From the NCBI GenBank assembly GCA_900550795.1, contig URTN01000025.1, positions 1 to 8,421 of the forward strand: 8,421 nucleotides of DNA. The letters run 5' to 3'. Source of the stretch: an uncultured Mollicutes bacterium (GTDB taxonomy: Bacteria > Bacillota_I > Bacilli_A > RFN20 > CAG-826). The notes under the pieces are model-generated. The model was not told the origin of the DNA and ran no database searches. It saw nothing but the letters and a program-made list of their open reading frames with translations. The first letter of the stretch is position 1. Each line of letters opens with the position of its first letter. A program made the translations under genes and the position numbers. Shown in pieces: positions 6,166-8,421 of the stretch.

Positions 6166-7728
6166 ATGAAAATGGAACAGTCTAATTTAATTCTAACGAT
6201 AGATTTTGGAACACAGTCGGTACGTGTATCGATATTTGATAGAAACGGGAATACTCTTACCTGCGAAAAGCAAACATATGAACCAGCTTATTTTTCTTCT
6301 AAACCAGGTTATGCTGAACAAGATCCCGCTTATTATTACGAATGTTTATGCAAGTGTTCCCAAAGAATAAGCAAAAATAAAGATTTGATGAAAAGAGTCA
6401 AAGGTATTACGATGACTTGCTTTAGAGATTCTGCTGTTTTGTTAGACAAAGACAACAAAGTAATCCGCCCGATGATACTTTGGCTAGACCAAAGATATGC
6501 AAAATGCGAAAAGCCACTTCCTTTGTTTTCTAGATTAGCATTTGGGCTTGTTGGAATGTCTGCTGTTATCCAAATGAATAGAAGAAGGACAGTTGCTAAC
6601 TGGGTTAAAGAAAATGAACCAGAGAATTTCGCTCGTATCAATAAATATGTCGCCTTGTCAACTTATTTTAATTACAAATTGACTGGTAATTTAATCGACT
6701 CTGCTTCTGATTACACAGGGCATTACCCATTAAATTACAAGAAAAAGCAATGGTATAAAAAACCAGAAACCCATATGCAGGGCCAAATATTCTCTATTAA
6801 GAAAAATCAACTTTGTGAACTAGTTGAATGTGAACAAGAAATTGGACGAATCAGCAAGAAAGCTTCCTTTGAAACTGGATTCCCGGAAGGCTTAGTTATT
6901 TATGCCTGCGGATCTGATAAATCTTGCGAAACGTTAGGGACAGGTGTCATTAAAGACACAATTTTGTCTATTTCTTTAGGTACCGCATGTTCAGTCGAAA
7001 CTAGTGTGAATAAGTTCATGTCCCCATCCAAATTCTTTCCTGCCTATCCATCAACCTTGCCTGGCCAATTCAATCTAGATGTACAAGTATATCGTGGGTA
7101 TTGGATGATTAATTGGTTCTTAAAAGAATTTGGTGCGATGAACATTAATGATCTTGTAATTGATGATGTTTACCCTGAAGACTATAACAAAAACCTCTTT
7201 AGCATACCTGCTGGTTCTAACGGATTACTTTTACAACCTTTCTGGGGCTCAAATCTAGATAAACCGGAAGTAAAGGGGTCTATTGTCGGCTTTAGCGATT
7301 CAACAACAAGGCTACATGTCTATAAAGCCATAATTGAAGGAATTGATTATGAACTTAGGTTAGCTAGCGAAGGATTTGCCAAAAACCTAAGACATGGGTT
7401 CAATGAAATTAGAATCGCCGGGGGCGGTTCTAGATCGGATGAAATTTGCCAAATCACCGCGGATATATTTAATCTTCCAGTTACTAGAGTCCAAACTAAT
7501 GAAACCTCTTCATTGGGAGCTGCGATTATTGGCTTCCTCGCTACAAAGGAATTCAAGGATGCAAATGAAGCCATTTCTAGCATGGTTCATCCTTCTATTA
7601 CGTTTAAGCCAAATAAAGACAATGCGAAGATATATGAAGAACTATATCAAAATTGTTACAAAGGGTTATACCCAAAACTAAAGGATACATATAAGTATTT
7701 ATTCGACTTCTCTGCAAGAAATAGATAA
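6166..7728 (+). CDS. FGGY-family carbohydrate kinase (YgcE/xylulokinase-like)
   Basis: From the ATG at 6166 the protein is 520 residues, normal for FGGY sugar kinases, which transfer the ATP gamma-phosphate to a sugar or polyol hydroxyl. Visible features are LILTIDFGTQSVR (8-20, phosphate-binding loop with D13), ILWLDQR (104-110), YACGSDKSCETLGTG (246-260; D251 is the probable catalytic base), ISLGTACS (269-276, second phosphate loop) and IRIAGGGSRSD (415-425, adenosine contact). QVYRGYWMINWF (307-318) resembles the less-studied YgcE-like branch rather than classical xylulokinase or glycerol kinase, so the substrate is unknown. The frame is open back to an ATG at 6055, but the extra 37 residues are lysine-rich, lie before the conserved start of the domain and contain the TATAAT box. 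GGA at 6154-6156 is a modest ribosome binding site; an ATG at 6172 is an alternative. It is divergent from ppdK and convergent with the TetR gene. Confidence 0.9.
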   Translation: MKMEQSNLILTIDFGTQSVRVSIFDRNGNTLTCEKQTYEPAYFSSKPGYAEQDPAYYYECLCKCSQRISKNKDLMKRVKGITMTCFRDSAVLLDKDNKVIRPMILWLDQRYAKCEKPLPLFSRLAFGLVGMSAVIQMNRRRTVANWVKENEPENFARINKYVALSTYFNYKLTGNLIDSASDYTGHYPLNYKKKQWYKKPETHMQGQIFSIKKNQLCELVECEQEIGRISKKASFETGFPEGLVIYACGSDKSCETLGTGVIKDTILSISLGTACSVETSVNKFMSPSKFFPAYPSTLPGQFNLDVQVYRGYWMINWFLKEFGAMNINDLVIDDVYPEDYNKNLFSIPAGSNGLLLQPFWGSNLDKPEVKGSIVGFSDSTTRLHVYKAIIEGIDYELRLASEGFAKNLRHGFNEIRIAGGGSRSDEICQITADIFNLPVTRVQTNETSSLGAAIIGFLATKEFKDANEAISSMVHPSITFKPNKDNAKIYEELYQNCYKGLYPKLKDTYKYLFDFSARNR

Positions 7729-7730
7729 AT

Positions 7731-7754
7731 AAAAAACCTCTAGTTTCCTAGAGG
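7731..7754 (-). terminator. Rho-independent terminator of the TetR-family gene
   Basis: On the - strand CCTCTAG and CTAGAGG (7754-7748 and 7743-7737) form a 7-bp stem around GAAA, followed by six T residues (7736-7731). It starts about 10 bp after the regulator's stop. On the + strand the hairpin has no T tract, so it would not be an efficient intrinsic terminator for the kinase transcript. Confidence 0.85.
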
Positions 7755-7763
7755 CCTAAGGAT

Positions 7764-8378
7764 TTAGATTTCTGATAAAGGCTTTTTCATCATCATTCCT
7801 AGGAGGATATCTCCGCTAGGAAGTGAGTTTTTACCTTTTTCGTTCATATTGGTTTTAATTTCTTCTTTTATTAATAAAGTCATTGCTTTAGCAATTGAAG
7901 TTGGATCGCCTGCGATGGCATTTCCTTCTTCTTGGGATGTTTTTATTAATGAGATTAGACATTTTTTTAGGTCGTTTTCTTTAATAATCTTTTTTAGATT
8001 TGAAGGAATCTCGCTAACGTCAATTAAATCTAACATTATCTTTAGACAATACAAATCATGATTAGTTGCATTTATTAAACTTGAATAATGGGAAGTTAGT
8101 ATTTTTAAACCATTTGTACCCCCAATTTCATTGGCTTTTTCAATTGGGAAAAGACTAGAATTTTCTAATACAATTTTGTCAATGATATAATTGAAAATAT
8201 CTTCTTTTGAATCAAAGTAATGGTAAAAGAGACCATGAGAGCATCTTACGGCTTTGGTAATGGTATCTACTGATACATCTCTATAGTCCGTGTTGGCGAA
8301 AATTTTTAACGCTTTTTCGGTAATTTTTGACTTTCTTCTGTCTTTAACAATTCTATTTTGTTCAGGTGTACGTGGCAT
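7764..8378 (-). CDS. TetR/AcrR-family transcriptional regulator
   Basis: The 204-residue protein has a clear TetR-type N-terminal DNA-binding domain. A basic leader (KDRRKSKITEKALKIFA, 12-28) is followed by the helix-turn-helix segment VSVDTITKAVRCSHGLFYHYFDS at 35-57, in which the GLFYHYF recognition-helix end is a family hallmark, and then KEDIFNYI (58-65). The rest (about 70-204) is a helical ligand-binding and dimerisation domain with no recognisable specificity. Members usually repress a nearby gene until a small ligand binds. Here the kinase converges on it, so the regulated genes may be its own or lie beyond the right edge. The ATG at 8378 has only a weak purine-rich site (GAAAGTGAG on the - strand) upstream. 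Identification of the family is firm; the target is not known. Confidence 0.93.
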   Translation of the reverse strand: MPRTPEQNRIVKDRRKSKITEKALKIFANTDYRDVSVDTITKAVRCSHGLFYHYFDSKEDIFNYIIDKIVLENSSLFPIEKANEIGGTNGLKILTSHYSSLINATNHDLYCLKIMLDLIDVSEIPSNLKKIIKENDLKKCLISLIKTSQEEGNAIAGDPTSIAKAMTLLIKEEIKTNMNEKGKNSLPSGDILLGMMMKKPLSEI

Positions 8379-8381
8379 TTT

Positions 8382-8416
8382 TTACTCACTTTCTTCTTAA
8401 AAAATATTAGTTACTC
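8382..8416. promoter_or_regulatory. Upstream region of the TetR-family gene with repeated TTACTC
   Basis: TTACTC occurs at 8382-8387 and again at 8411-8416, on either side of a candidate -10 TAATAT read on the - strand (8409-8404). The two copies are direct repeats 29 bp apart and might be half-sites for autoregulation. The -35 region lies outside the window. The evidence is only the short repeat. Confidence 0.25.
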
Positions 8417-8421
8417 GACTG

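Noticed and set aside
7737..7754. Hairpin as a bidirectional terminator for the kinase
   Set aside because: The T tract exists only on the - strand side. On the + strand the stem is followed by CCTAAGG, so it is supported only for the TetR gene.

Overview
The window comes from an AT-rich, low-GC Gram-positive bacterium. It is most likely an anaerobic member of the Bacilli, Erysipelotrichia or wall-bearing Mollicutes-related lineages of the gut. The reasons are the Firmicutes-type order rnmV-rsmA-ispE-glmU, strong GGAGG ribosome binding sites, hairpin-plus-U-tract terminators, the MEP isoprenoid pathway, and a pyruvate phosphate dikinase typical of anaerobic glycolysis. TGA is a stop codon here (it ends ispE at the ATGA overlap with glmU), so this is not a Mycoplasma-type code. 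The species cannot be named from the sequence alone.

Region 1 (1-2797, + strand) is a tightly packed housekeeping operon. It holds the 3' end of rnmV (RNase M5, 5S rRNA maturation), rsmA (16S rRNA dimethyltransferase), ispE (CDP-methylerythritol kinase) and a short glmU. Genes overlap by 14 bp, are separated by 10 bp, or overlap by 4 bp. The glmU product keeps the whole uridylyltransferase domain, but its left-handed beta-helix stops after a few hexapeptide turns. The acetyltransferase active site of normal bifunctional GlmU is therefore missing.

Region 2 (2798-3300) has no convincing gene. It holds a 371-bp MITE-like element (2799-3169) bounded by perfect 28-bp inverted repeats and flanked by a possible 6-bp AATAAA duplication. 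It sits between the glmU stop codon and the glmU terminator (3181-3207). Removing the element and one flank copy in thought leaves the stop codon a few bases from the terminator, so the glmU truncation appears to predate the insertion. The interior has overlapping dyads and no recognisable transposase. The ppdK terminator (3251-3277, - strand) follows.

Region 3 (3301-5961, - strand) is a complete pyruvate phosphate dikinase gene with all catalytic motifs and codon use suggesting high expression. Its upstream region (5962-6054) has a plausible extended -10 promoter, a small leader hairpin and a dyad over the -35 area.

Region 4 (6055-8421) holds a divergent FGGY-family sugar kinase (+ strand). 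Its real start is probably 6166, because a perfect TATAAT lies inside the 5' extension of the longest reading frame. It converges on a TetR-type regulator (- strand), with a terminator between them that is oriented for the regulator. The regulator's own upstream region is cut off by the window edge, so its target is unknown.
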